A model generated the notes under the pieces. That model saw nothing but the letters and a program-made list of their open reading frames with translations. It searched no databases and had not been told where the DNA came from. A stretch of 64,000 bases of DNA from Bacteroidetes bacterium GWC2_46_850. Its GTDB lineage: Bacteria > Bacteroidota > Bacteroidia > Bacteroidales > Dysgonomonadaceae. The translations under genes and the position numbers were made by a program. The stretch's first letter is position 1; the number at the start of each line of letters is the position of its first letter. The stretch is taken from contig MENQ01000021.1 of assembly GCA_001768325.1 (NCBI GenBank), positions 62,001-126,000 of the forward strand, in the 5' to 3' direction. Below, one piece after another: positions 18,707 through 26,761 of this stretch.

Positions 18707-19831
18707 TTAGTTTCCGGAATTTTTTCCGATCACATCCACCACTCCCTGGGCGGGTAGATTACGTACCTTGATGGTACCGTCAGGTGCAATCAGCATGTTG
18801 AAAGGAATGAATTGCACATTGAAAGTTTCTACAATATCTGATCCCCAGCTCTTCTTTTCAGGAACAACAATCCAGGGGATGGAATCGTTCACTGCGTAGT
18901 CAATGGGATAAATATCAGCATCAATATAGATCGTGATAAACGATACACTGTCTTTGTTTACCTTGGCATACTCATTCTTCAATAATGCCACTGTCTCACG
19001 TGACTCAATACCTGCCGTAGAGATGAACGACAGAAGCAGATATTTCCCTTTGAAATCGTGAGAATAAATATTTTTGTCATCTTTATCGGTCAAGTTGAAA
19101 TAAGGCATCGGCGCTCCCTCAGCCGAACGATTCATCTTTTCGGAATAATCGCGTAATCTGGTTGCAAGCTGTGTCTTCGTCACATCACCCTGTATATAGC
19201 CAAGTACCCTTTCGAGCGCCTGCGGATTGTCGCTGTTCATGAAAAAGTTGCTGATCAGAATAAGACTGGAAAATTTTGCCGGATGCTCTTTGATGAATTC
19301 TTCCGCTTTCAGCATCAGCTCATGATTGAGTACATTCAACTGTGCTATCTCATCGCGATAGGTGAGCGAATTATTTGCGGGGGTGTCTGATTCCTTTTCT
19401 TTCAGCAGGTTTATCAACAACTGTCCCCTTGGGGTAAGCAAGTCGGTATTATTGATTTTGAAAGAAGTAAGGTCTTCGTTGATCTCGTTCCCGTTTACGC
19501 GAATGAGATCCGGTAACAGCGCATCACCATTGACTTTGATCTTTTCCCCTTTGTTGGCAAAAACAACCGCTGCACTCTCATAATTATTCAGATACAGCGA
19601 AAAGGTAGTCAGTGTATCAATACGACTCCAGTAGTTAAACCGTCCCTGACTGTCGGTAGTAATGGTATCAATGGCAAGCGTGTCGGCCGATAGGTAAGTA
19701 GCGAGGATATAAGGATATTGTAGATTTGCTATTTTCCCTTTGATAAATATTCCTTCCTCACTATTACACGAAACAGTGCTCCATATGATAAAACAATAAA
19801 TAAATATTTTACTCCACTTAACCATAGACAA
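18707..19831 (-). CDS. DUF4369/TlpA-like lipoprotein without active-site cysteines
   Basis: A 374-residue lipoprotein; the leader ends IWSTVSCNSEEG. Residues about 28-115 resemble DUF4369, a beta domain common in Bacteroidota (GIFIKGKIANLQYPYILATY, DTITTDSQGRFNYW). After a helical middle, residues about 235-370 have a thioredoxin fold (GAPMPYFNLTDKDDKNIYSH, then YLLLSFISTAGIESRE). The position of CxxC reads STAGIES, so both cysteines are lost, while the cis-Pro segment FIPFNMLIAPDG is kept. A redox role is therefore unlikely. It begins a probable two-gene transcript with yifB. A start two codons downstream (Met3) is equally possible. Confidence 0.75.
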   Translation of the reverse strand: MSMVKWSKIFIYCFIIWSTVSCNSEEGIFIKGKIANLQYPYILATYLSADTLAIDTITTDSQGRFNYWSRIDTLTTFSLYLNNYESAAVVFANKGEKIKVNGDALLPDLIRVNGNEINEDLTSFKINNTDLLTPRGQLLINLLKEKESDTPANNSLTYRDEIAQLNVLNHELMLKAEEFIKEHPAKFSSLILISNFFMNSDNPQALERVLGYIQGDVTKTQLATRLRDYSEKMNRSAEGAPMPYFNLTDKDDKNIYSHDFKGKYLLLSFISTAGIESRETVALLKNEYAKVNKDSVSFITIYIDADIYPIDYAVNDSIPWIVVPEKKSWGSDIVETFNVQFIPFNMLIAPDGTIKVRNLPAQGVVDVIGKNSGN

Positions 19832-19885
19832 CCCGGTTTTATCGATTCTGTTTCTTTGGGTTTATCCTTTTTTTATAAATTTTCC

Positions 19886-19893
19886 CAAACATA
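19886..19893 (-). promoter_or_regulatory. Candidate -7 box (TATGTTTG) for the DUF4369-yifB transcript
   Basis: Exact TAnnTTTG match on the minus strand, about 55 bp upstream of the start codon. Confidence 0.45.
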
Positions 19894-20046
19894 AGACAGT
19901 GGACAAAGATATGTTGTTTTTTTTAATTATTCAAACATTTTCACATATCTTTAACTGTTTTTTGTTTTCGTGCTCTTTATTCACACAACCAGTCACAAAA
20001 TTTCTGAAGCAAGGCTCCTTTCCACCAAAGTTCGAAATAAAATCAT

Positions 20047-20054
20047 TAGTTTTG
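20047..20054 (+). promoter_or_regulatory. Candidate -7 box (TAGTTTTG) for the glycosyltransferase gene
   Basis: Exact TAnnTTTG match 22 bp before the ATG, giving a leader of about 16 nt. Confidence 0.45.
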
Positions 20055-20076
20055 CAGGGTTAAAATAAATTATCTC

Positions 20077-21066
20077 ATGCCTTTCTCCGTCATTATTCCC
20101 CTTTATAACCGACCAGAAGAAGTGAACGAACTGCTTTCCAGTCTTTGTGAGCAGACCGTCGGTGAGTTTGAAGTAATCATTGTAGAGGATGGATCTTCCC
20201 GTAAAAGTGATGAGGTGGTGGAAAAGTATCGGGACAGGCTCGACATCACCTATTTTCACAAGACCAATTCAGGTCCTGGTCTCTCCAGAAATGCAGGCGC
20301 TGAACGGGCAAAATATGATTACCTGATTTTCTTTGATTCCGACTGCATCATCCCGCCACATTACATGGAAACCGTCACGCGCTCGCTGACTGAAAACTTT
20401 ACAGATGCCTACGGGGGTCCCGATGCTGCTTTACCATCCTTTACCACGGTACAAAAAGCAATTAATTATTCAATGACCTCTTTTTTTACTACCGGCGGTA
20501 TCAGGGGGAAGAAACAATCCATGGACCGGTTCCACCCCAGAAGTTTCAATCTGGGTGTCTCCCGGGCGGCCTTCAATGCCATAGGCGGCTATGGCGCCAT
20601 GCGGTTTGGAGAAGACATCGATTTCAGTCTCAGACTACTGAAAGCCGACTTCCGGACAGCGCTTATCCCGGAGGCTTATGTATATCACAAAAGAAGGTCC
20701 ACCTTCAGGCAGTTCTTCAAGCAGGTTCACAACTCGGGCATTGCGCGCATCAACCTGCATCTGTCACATCCCGGGTCATTAAAAGCGGTACACGCCCTTC
20801 CCGCTCTGTTTGTCACCGCCATTTCAGTAATCCTCCTTCTTTCACCGTTATATCCCGCATTGCTTGTTGTTCCGGTTCTCTATAGTCTCGCCATTTGCAT
20901 TGACTCACTGCGACTGCATAAGTCTTTTAAAGTAGCCTGTTACAGCATCGCAGCAGCATGGGTTCAAACAACGGGATATGGGACCGGCTTCCTATCTGCA
21001 GCGTGGCGTCGTCTCATATTGAAACAGCCGGAGTTTCGCTCATTCGATAAAAAATTCTACAATTAG
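20077..21066 (+). CDS. Family 2 glycosyltransferase
   Basis: A 329-residue GT-A enzyme. It begins MPFSVIIPLYNRPEEVNELL, the typical GT2 start, with the nucleotide-binding Asp in VEDGSS (about 37-42) and the metal-binding DSD at 87-89 (FFDSDC). Further along, GGYGAMRFGEDIDFSLRL carries the GED acceptor-site motif. The last 90 residues include one or two hydrophobic helices (about 245-285), so it is probably anchored to the inner membrane and works on a lipid-linked or surface glycan. The donor and acceptor cannot be told. Its stop overlaps the convergent upp stop by 4 bp. Confidence 0.9.
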   Translation: MPFSVIIPLYNRPEEVNELLSSLCEQTVGEFEVIIVEDGSSRKSDEVVEKYRDRLDITYFHKTNSGPGLSRNAGAERAKYDYLIFFDSDCIIPPHYMETVTRSLTENFTDAYGGPDAALPSFTTVQKAINYSMTSFFTTGGIRGKKQSMDRFHPRSFNLGVSRAAFNAIGGYGAMRFGEDIDFSLRLLKADFRTALIPEAYVYHKRRSTFRQFFKQVHNSGIARINLHLSHPGSLKAVHALPALFVTAISVILLLSPLYPALLVVPVLYSLAICIDSLRLHKSFKVACYSIAAAWVQTTGYGTGFLSAAWRRLILKQPEFRSFDKKFYN

Positions 21067-21722
21067 AGCTTCTCGCCGTAAGCCAAGTCACCCGCATCTC
21101 CGATGCCGGGAACTATGTAGGAAGACTCATTTAATCCCGGATCGATGGCTGCTGCCCAAATGGTAGTCTTTTCCGGGGGAAAGTTTGCCACGCAATAGTC
21201 GATTGCCTGCCGGCTCGCGATGATGGTGGCAATATGAATGTGTGAGGGTGAACCTTTGGTCAGTAAGGCCCTGTAGGTAAGCTCCATGCTGCTTCCGGTA
21301 GCCAGCATCGGGTCGGTCAGGATCAACGTTTTTCTGTCAATCGAAGGCGAAGCGATGTACTCAATGTGAATATCGAAAGAGTGATGACCGGTTTCTTTAT
21401 ATTTTCTGTATGCTGAAACAAATGCATTTTCCGCTCCGTCAAAGTAATTAAGCATTCCGTGGTGGAAGGGAATTCCTGCACGCAAGATGGTGGCAATGAC
21501 GATTTCCTCGTCGGGAACATTTACCTCCGTTAACGCCAACGGAGTGGTAATTTCGAGGCTCCTGTACTGTAGCTTCTTGCTGATCTCGTAAGCCATGATC
21601 TCTCCGATACGTTCTATATTCCTTCGAAAACGAAGACGGTCTCCCTGAATGGAGATGTCTCTTATTTCACGAACATAAGTATTCAGTAACGAATTATTTT
21701 CCGAAAAATTGTATATTTTCAT
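21063..21722 (-). CDS. upp: Uracil phosphoribosyltransferase
   Basis: A 219-residue cytoplasmic salvage enzyme that makes UMP from uracil and PRPP. The family landmarks are present: ATILRAGIPFHHGML, the PRPP loop LILTDPMLATGSSM, and the uracil-binding YIVPGIGDAGDLAYG at the C-terminus. The N-terminus is shorter and more divergent (SENNSLLNTYVREIRD) than in the enterobacterial enzyme but usual for Bacteroidota. The gene is convergent and overlapping with the glycosyltransferase gene. Confidence 0.94.
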   Translation of the reverse strand: MKIYNFSENNSLLNTYVREIRDISIQGDRLRFRRNIERIGEIMAYEISKKLQYRSLEITTPLALTEVNVPDEEIVIATILRAGIPFHHGMLNYFDGAENAFVSAYRKYKETGHHSFDIHIEYIASPSIDRKTLILTDPMLATGSSMELTYRALLTKGSPSHIHIATIIASRQAIDYCVANFPPEKTTIWAAAIDPGLNESSYIVPGIGDAGDLAYGEKL

Positions 21723-21760
21723 CGCACTTTATCTGACTGTACAGTTTTGCTTTCGGAAAA

Positions 21761-21768
21761 CAAAGGTA
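21761..21768 (-). promoter_or_regulatory. Candidate -7 box (TACCTTTG) for upp
   Basis: Exact TAnnTTTG match on the minus strand, 38 bp upstream of the ATG. Confidence 0.45.
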
Positions 21769-21891
21769 CTGTTTTTCTTTTTTTTACTGAACATTTCCAC
21801 TTTTTTTTTGTTCCAAGTGGGGTTTCAGGGAAAAAGAGGGCTAATTAAAGAAAAATTTCTTTAATTCCTTTCCGGTTTGACGGATTTTTTA

Positions 21892-21899
21892 TATTTTTG
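21892..21899 (+). promoter_or_regulatory. Candidate -7 box (TATTTTTG) for pckA
   Basis: Exact TAnnTTTG match; the start would be near 21906, about 60 nt before the ATG at 21969. It lies at an upstream in-frame start (21897), which therefore cannot be used. Confidence 0.5.
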
Positions 21900-21968
21900 T
21901 ACGACTGTTTTAGGACTTATCAAGAAGAGTTTTATACAATCATAATAATAAACCCAAATTTTTTCAAG

Positions 21969-23561
21969 ATGGCAAATTTAGATTTAAGCAAGTATGGTAT
22001 TGTGGGCGATTTTGAGATCGTGCACAATCCTTCCTACGAAACGTTGTACCAGGATGAAATGAATCCTGCAAACGAGGGATTCGAAAAGGCCAAATTAACA
22101 AAAACAGGAGCCACAGCTGTTTATACCGGCAAATTCACCGGTCGCTCTCCGAAAGACAAATATTTTGTCAAGGATGACGTAACCAAAGACACGCTCTGGT
22201 GGGATGGCACTATCAATCGTCCCTGCTCCAAAGAGGCATTCGATTATTGCAAAGGACGCGTGACTGAGCAGCTTTCCAAATCTGAAAAACTGTATGTGGT
22301 TGACACATTCTGTGGAACAAACGAAGACACCCGCATGAAAGTACGCTTCATCGTGGAAGTAGCATGGCAGGCACATTTCGTGACCAACATGTTCATCCGT
22401 CCTTCGCACTATGAACTGACGCATTACGGTGAACCCGATTTTGTGTGCCTGAACGGCTCTAAAACGACCAACGACAAGTGGCAGGAACTCGGGCTAAACT
22501 CTGAAAACTTCACCCTGTTCGACCTGACAGAAAAAATGCAGGTAATTGGCGGAACCTGGTACGGTGGCGAAATGAAAAAAGGTATCTTTTCATTGATGAA
22601 TTACTACCTACCCTTGCGTGGCATTGCTTCCATGCACTGCTCTGCCAACGTAGGCAAAGATGGCGATGTGGCTATCTTCTTCGGTTTGTCGGGTACAGGA
22701 AAAACCACCCTCTCTGCCGATCCGAAGCGCTTTCTGATTGGTGACGATGAACACGGATGGGATAACAACGGCGTATTCAACTACGAAGGAGGTTGCTATG
22801 CGAAGGTGATCAACCTGAGCGAGGAAAACGAACCCGACATCTGGAGAGCAATTCGCCGTGATGCTTTACTGGAAAACGTGACTGTGGATGATGAAGGCAA
22901 CATTGATTACGCAGATGGTTCCACTACCGAAAATACACGTGTATCATACCCGATCCACCACATCAGCAAAATAGTGCTTCCTTCCCGCGCAGGTCATGCC
23001 AAAAAGATTATCTATCTCTCTGCAGATGCTTTCGGCGTCTTGCCTCCTGTATCCATTCTGGATGCCAACCAGGCACAGTACCACTTCCTCTGCGGATTTA
23101 CATCCAAGCTGGCAGGTACCGAACGTGGCATTACTGAGCCACAGCCATCATTCTCTCCTGCTTTCGGTGAAGCCTTCCTTACCGTGCACCCCACCATCTA
23201 TGCACAACGTCTGGCCGAGAAAATGGAAGAACATGATGCCAAGGCTTACCTGGTAAATACCGGCTGGAACGGAACCGGAAAACGTATCTCACTGAAAGAT
23301 ACCCGTGCCATCATCGACGCCATCATTGACGGATCGATCGAAGAAGCCGAAACAATCCATGTACCGGTGATGAACCTTACCGCACCGGCGAAGCTGAATG
23401 GCGTGTCTGACATCCTCGACCCGCGTAACACCTACGCCGACAAGAGCGAGTGGGAAGCAAAAGCCAAAAAACTGGCCGGCATGTACATTGAAAACTTCAA
23501 ACAATATTGCGACAACGAAGCAGCCATTGCACTGATTCCCTCAGGACCGCAATTGGACTAA
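21969..23561 (+). CDS. pckA: Phosphoenolpyruvate carboxykinase (ATP)
   Basis: A 530-residue cytoplasmic enzyme interconverting oxaloacetate + ATP with PEP + CO2 + ADP; in fermenting Bacteroidota it usually runs in the carboxylating direction towards succinate. Landmarks: the substrate loop [11 protein letters not shown], the P-loop [11 protein letters not shown] (about 239-249), the metal-binding [18 protein letters not shown] after it, and the nucleotide site NTGWNGTG near residue 440. The start [16 protein letters not shown] matches the family; the frame is open further upstream but that stretch precedes the predicted transcription start. It is monocistronic and followed by a strong terminator. 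Confidence 0.97.
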   Translation: MANLDLSKYGIVGDFEIVHNPSYETLYQDEMNPANEGFEKAKLTKTGATAVYTGKFTGRSPKDKYFVKDDVTKDTLWWDGTINRPCSKEAFDYCKGRVTEQLSKSEKLYVVDTFCGTNEDTRMKVRFIVEVAWQAHFVTNMFIRPSHYELTHYGEPDFVCLNGSKTTNDKWQELGLNSENFTLFDLTEKMQVIGGTWYGGEMKKGIFSLMNYYLPLRGIASMHCSANVGKDGDVAIFFGLSGTGKTTLSADPKRFLIGDDEHGWDNNGVFNYEGGCYAKVINLSEENEPDIWRAIRRDALLENVTVDDEGNIDYADGSTTENTRVSYPIHHISKIVLPSRAGHAKKIIYLSADAFGVLPPVSILDANQAQYHFLCGFTSKLAGTERGITEPQPSFSPAFGEAFLTVHPTIYAQRLAEKMEEHDAKAYLVNTGWNGTGKRISLKDTRAIIDAIIDGSIEEAETIHVPVMNLTAPAKLNGVSDILDPRNTYADKSEWEAKAKKLAGMYIENFKQYCDNEAAIALIPSGPQLD

Positions 23562-23582
23562 TCTGTAGCAGTAAATAGTATT

Positions 23583-23622
23583 AAAAAAAATCCCGCTCTC
23601 TTTGTGAGGCGGGATTTTTTTT
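23583..23622 (+). terminator. Terminator of pckA
   Basis: A hairpin AAAAAAAATCCCGC...GCGGGATTTTTTTT with a one-base bulge and a 5-nt loop, 21 bp after the pckA stop. The A8/T8 flanks would let it work in both directions. Confidence 0.9.
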
Positions 23623-23713
23623 GTCTCATTGGATTAATCTTCGTTTTAAGCGCCAGTTTCCTCATAAGTAGTTCCAGCCAGATATAATGCGTTCCAGACT
23701 CTCTGAACTAACA

Positions 23714-24196
23714 TTATTTTACTTTTTGGCTGTTTTGAGACTTTAGGTTTCTGTTTTTAAGGGGAGACATGCCATATTTTCTGGTATATGAACTAACCAG
23801 ATGTGACAAGTCTTTAAAATCGTACATCTGCGCGATTTCACTAATGGGCAAATCAGTATTGAATACTAGTTCCTGAATTTCTTCCATCTTTCTATCCAAC
23901 ATCCACTGATACGGAGATTGCCCGTAGATTTGTTTGAAGTGTCGAGAAAATGTTCTTTGGCAATCATAACCACAGAGCTCTGCCAACTGGGATGCATTTT
24001 TCGATTTCAAATAATTCTCCTGCACTCCTTGTTCAAACGAAGCGGTTAGCTTTGGATGTGAAAATACTTTCACCAATACCATATCGCTCCTGTTTGACAT
24101 TTCAATTCTACTTGTAGTACCATCTGAAAAATTGAGCAGAAAAGATGTAACGTCCGTCAATAAATATTTTTGTACTTTTTTTGTATTTTTATTCAT
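23714..24196 (-). CDS. Short AraC-type HTH transcriptional regulator
   Basis: A 160-residue protein whose C-terminal 100 residues are an AraC double helix-turn-helix: ASQLAELCGYDCQRTFSRHFKQIYGQ as the first helix pair, and LPISEIAQMYDFKDLSHLVSSYTRKYGMSP as the second, conserved one. The N-terminal 50 residues are too short for a cupin sensor domain, so it probably lacks its own ligand pocket. It stands alone, head to head with the membrane-anchored regulator at 24589. No target can be named. Confidence 0.82.
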   Translation of the reverse strand: MNKNTKKVQKYLLTDVTSFLLNFSDGTTSRIEMSNRSDMVLVKVFSHPKLTASFEQGVQENYLKSKNASQLAELCGYDCQRTFSRHFKQIYGQSPYQWMLDRKMEEIQELVFNTDLPISEIAQMYDFKDLSHLVSSYTRKYGMSPLKNRNLKSQNSQKVK

Positions 24197-24588
24197 CCAA
24201 TCAATCCTTTTGATAAAATCAATTCATACGACACATAGTCATAAAACTCCTGAAATAACCTTTTTGGGTTCCAACAAATGCTCTTTAAAATAAAACAGAC
24301 TGCATGCAAAAATCAGATTATTCCAGTAGAATTCAAAAAATCAGTTTACTACAAAAACACGACATTATACATTGAGGTATATCAGCCATCTTTTTATTCT
24401 TTCAAATACTTCCAAATTGGGATTTAGTCATTGTGTTTTAATTTAACAGGTGAGGCCGCTATTAATTATTTTTAGTTTAAGTTTATTTCTGAAATGTAGT
24501 ATTTTTGTCGTGCTCTATTTCCTTTTGGTATTCATCAATATGGGTATTTTTACCCAAATTTCTGTATAAGGTAATTAATCACAGGGTG
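24197..24588. other. 392-bp intergenic region between two divergent orphan regulators
   Basis: AT-rich and without a credible reading frame. It holds the predicted -7 box of the right-hand gene at 24500; I find no TAnnTTTG match for the left-hand AraC gene and no clear inverted repeat. Confidence 0.5.
24500..24507 (+). promoter_or_regulatory. Candidate -7 box (TATTTTTG) for the membrane-anchored HTH gene
   Basis: Exact TAnnTTTG match. Transcription would start near 24514, downstream of a possible TTG start at 24505, supporting the ATG at 24589. Confidence 0.45.
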
Positions 24589-25149
24589 ATGTTTTTTCGG
24601 TATCTTTTGTCTTTATGGCAGAGAGAGTTTACTTTTGGTCCGATACTTGGCGTATATCTATTTCTTGTAGCTCTTCTCCTTAGTATTTTAATTCTTGCGT
24701 ACCTGTTGTTTGCACGTTCGCACCGGCAAATATTGAAGAAAGATGCCCAAAACAAGAGAAGAGAAATTTTGAAACTTCAACATCTATTCGAAGAATCGAA
24801 AAGAGTTATTGGAGAGAAGGAGCTGCATATAAAGATAATGGAGGAGAAATTGGATAGAATCTCAACTGATATCACGGATCTGGCAAGACGAAACGATCCT
24901 TCCTTTTTAATAAGGTTCCAGGAATTATACCCGGAAGCCACACGTCGCATTCTTCATAAACATGGCGACCTTTCCAGATCGGAGCTATTACTTTGCGCAA
25001 TGATCTTTCTGAATTTCACAACAAAGGAGATCGCTACCTATACATTTGTGGAGCGCCGTACGGTGGAAACAAAGAAATACAGGCTCAAGAAAAAAATGGG
25101 TTTACCGGGAAATTTAAGTCTGGATAAATATATCCTAACTTTCTTATAG
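24589..25149 (+). CDS. Membrane-anchored LuxR-like HTH regulator
   Basis: A 186-residue protein with one transmembrane helix (about 18-41, GVYLFLVALLLSILILAYLL), a coiled-coil stretch (about 45-90, rich in Lys, Glu and Leu) and a C-terminal LuxR-like helix-turn-helix (LSRSELLLCAMIFLNFTTKEIA, followed by RTVETKKYRLKKKMGL). This layout resembles the C-terminal part of Bacteroidota regulators that carry a periplasmic TPR or propeller sensor, but here no sensor domain precedes the membrane helix. It may be a truncated or minimal form. I chose the ATG at 24589 (preceded by GTG at 24586) because the frame before it has no protein-like character and lies near the promoter box. Confidence 0.7.
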   Translation: MFFRYLLSLWQREFTFGPILGVYLFLVALLLSILILAYLLFARSHRQILKKDAQNKRREILKLQHLFEESKRVIGEKELHIKIMEEKLDRISTDITDLARRNDPSFLIRFQELYPEATRRILHKHGDLSRSELLLCAMIFLNFTTKEIATYTFVERRTVETKKYRLKKKMGLPGNLSLDKYILTFL

Positions 25150-25185
25150 AATCGCCAACGAAGACGAGTGGTTCCCCCAACTCGA

Positions 25186-25983
25186 TTATTTCAGTATTTT
25201 CAGTTCTACTTTTCTGAAATCAATGGGATGCCCTTCGCTTTGCAGCGAGATGGTGCCCTTACTTAACATCTTATCTCCTCCGTTTAGTTCAATCAACTTG
25301 GGATAAGTGCCATCGCGTTCATCCAACTGGGGCTTGTTGTATTGCAACACCGTATCGCCATTGACCACATGATAAATCACTTCATTTCCTCTCACCTCCA
25401 CCTCAGCAGTGATCCACTCCTCACCATAGAAATTTTCCGAAGATGAATTAATGCAGTGATCGAGGATCAATTCTCCGTTCATCACAATATTGGTACCCGG
25501 TGTACAGACATTCATGTTGGTGCGCTGCACCAGTGAATCGCTGGCCAGCAGCTGCACTTCAATGGAAGTGGGAAAATCCTGATTCAGTTCCATCGACACC
25601 GGCGACTGCCCATGAACCATGATACCGGAGTTCTTGTAAGCCCAACCGGGCGCTCCGGGACATTGTTCGCCCACAATGCGGTATTCTACCCGCAACTTAT
25701 AGTTTGAAAGCTCATCCTTGTAAAAAAGGTGTCCAAAGCGGTTTCTAAGTGAATCGTATCCCTCATATCGCACTTTTATCATCCCATCTTCTACCCGAAA
25801 AGTGTTACTGAAATTATCCCCTGCTTCGTACCCTGCAATCTTAGGTGTCCAACCGGTAAGATCTTCACCGTTGAACAATTGAATCCAATCTCCATCTTTT
25901 TCTTTTTGTGGATTGCAGGAGCTGAAAAATAGGGTCGTAATGAATGCAGTCAGAATAAAAAAAACGGAAATCTTCATGTGCAT
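25186..25983 (-). CDS. DUF1080 (3-keto-disaccharide hydrolase family) lipoprotein
   Basis: A 265-residue lipoprotein; the leader ends TTLFFSSCNPQKE. The single DUF1080 domain fills the rest: DWIQLFNGEDLTGWTPKIAG at its start, GWAYKNSGIMVHGQSP in the middle and GTISLQSEGHPIDFRKVELK at the end, all family hallmarks of this concanavalin-like beta sandwich. Members cleave glycosidic bonds of sugars already oxidised at C3. The cysteines in EQCPGAPG, NVCTPG and DHCINSS might form a disulfide. It is separated from the main oxidative locus by a tRNA and the flavodoxin gene, yet points the same way. I see no promoter box; Met3 (25977) is an alternative start. Confidence 0.85.
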   Translation of the reverse strand: MHMKISVFFILTAFITTLFFSSCNPQKEKDGDWIQLFNGEDLTGWTPKIAGYEAGDNFSNTFRVEDGMIKVRYEGYDSLRNRFGHLFYKDELSNYKLRVEYRIVGEQCPGAPGWAYKNSGIMVHGQSPVSMELNQDFPTSIEVQLLASDSLVQRTNMNVCTPGTNIVMNGELILDHCINSSSENFYGEEWITAEVEVRGNEVIYHVVNGDTVLQYNKPQLDERDGTYPKLIELNGGDKMLSKGTISLQSEGHPIDFRKVELKILK

Positions 25984-26011
25984 ATACTTTAAACAGGTTA
26001 CAGTGATTGAG

Positions 26012-26083
26012 TAGCACGGCCGGGAATCGAACCCGAATCTAAAGTTTAGGAAACTTCTATTCTATCCATTGAACTACCGCGCC
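26012..26083 (-). tRNA. tRNA-Arg (anticodon CCU)
   Basis: A full cloverleaf can be drawn on the minus strand: acceptor GGCGCGG/CCGTGCT with G-U pairs, D stem GTTC/GAAT, anticodon stem GAAGT/ACTTT with loop TTCCTAA (anticodon CCT, reading AGG), and T stem-loop with TTCGATT. CCA is not encoded, as is usual in this phylum. It sits between a DUF1080 gene and the flavodoxin gene. Confidence 0.95.
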
Positions 26084-26201
26084 GGATGGAGTACAAAAAT
26101 AACACATTTTCAGTTATCCGCAAAAGAAAAACGAGTCGTTTGTCTTGAAACAAACATTTCGAGGATTAAAATGTTTACTCTATAAATAAAATCAGACAAC
26201 A

Positions 26202-26702
26202 ATGAATAAAATAGCTATTCTGTACGGTTCATCCGGTGGCAATGTAACTTCTGTTGCCAGACAGGTGCAGGATCTTTTCGACGGAAACGCAGACATATAC
26301 AATGTCATGGAGGTTAGTCTTGAGGAAATAAAGGATTATACTTACTATATCATCGGCACCTCAACCACCGGCATCGGTGATTTGCAGGACGACTGGGAGG
26401 GATTTCTTCCCTCTTTCTCGAGACTGGATTTCACCGGAAAAAAAGCAGCCATCTTCGCGTTAGGTGACAGTGCATCCTACTCAACCAGCTTTGCCGAATC
26501 GATGAAAGTGGTGTTCGATGAAATACAGGACAAGGTACAAATCGTGGGCAGGGTGCCTGATGAAGGATATACTTACGATGATTCCACTGCAGTAATTGAT
26601 GGATTGTGGGTAGGTCTCCCCATTGATGAGGACAACGAATATGACCTGACCCAGGAGCGTCTGGAAAAGTGGGTAGAATCGCTAAAACAAGAGTTTGTTT
26701 AA
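26202..26702 (+). CDS. fldA: Flavodoxin (long-chain)
   Basis: A 166-residue cytoplasmic electron carrier that binds FMN. The phosphate loop YGSSGGNVTSVARQ starts at residue 8, the first isoalloxazine loop is TSTTGIGDLQDDW, and the second is ALGDSASYSTSF; the usual acidic surface is evident. It normally replaces ferredoxin under iron limitation and serves pyruvate oxidoreductase or radical-SAM enzymes. It is the only plus-strand gene between two DUF1080 genes. Upstream I see an imperfect operator-like GTTTGT...ACAAAC pair (26138-26155) but no TAnnTTTG box and no Fur box. Confidence 0.95.
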   Translation: MNKIAILYGSSGGNVTSVARQVQDLFDGNADIYNVMEVSLEEIKDYTYYIIGTSTTGIGDLQDDWEGFLPSFSRLDFTGKKAAIFALGDSASYSTSFAESMKVVFDEIQDKVQIVGRVPDEGYTYDDSTAVIDGLWVGLPIDEDNEYDLTQERLEKWVESLKQEFV

Positions 26703-26708
26703 GGTAAC

Positions 26709-26734
26709 AAAAAACCGCCGGGTTTGCCGGCGGT
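26709..26734 (-). terminator. Terminator of the oxidative glycoside operon
   Basis: The hairpin ACCGCCGG/CCGGCGGT (4-5 nt loop) is followed on the minus strand by a T6 run, 28 bp past the stop of the tandem DUF1080 gene. The plus side has no T run, so termination of fldA by the same hairpin is less certain. Confidence 0.8.
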
Positions 26735-26761
26735 CTCTCAGGAAATGCTTTGTACTTGCAC

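Noticed and set aside
26138-26155. GTTTGT...ACAAAC pair upstream of fldA as a regulatory site
   Set aside because: Arms of only 6 bp in AT-rich DNA; too weak to list as a feature.
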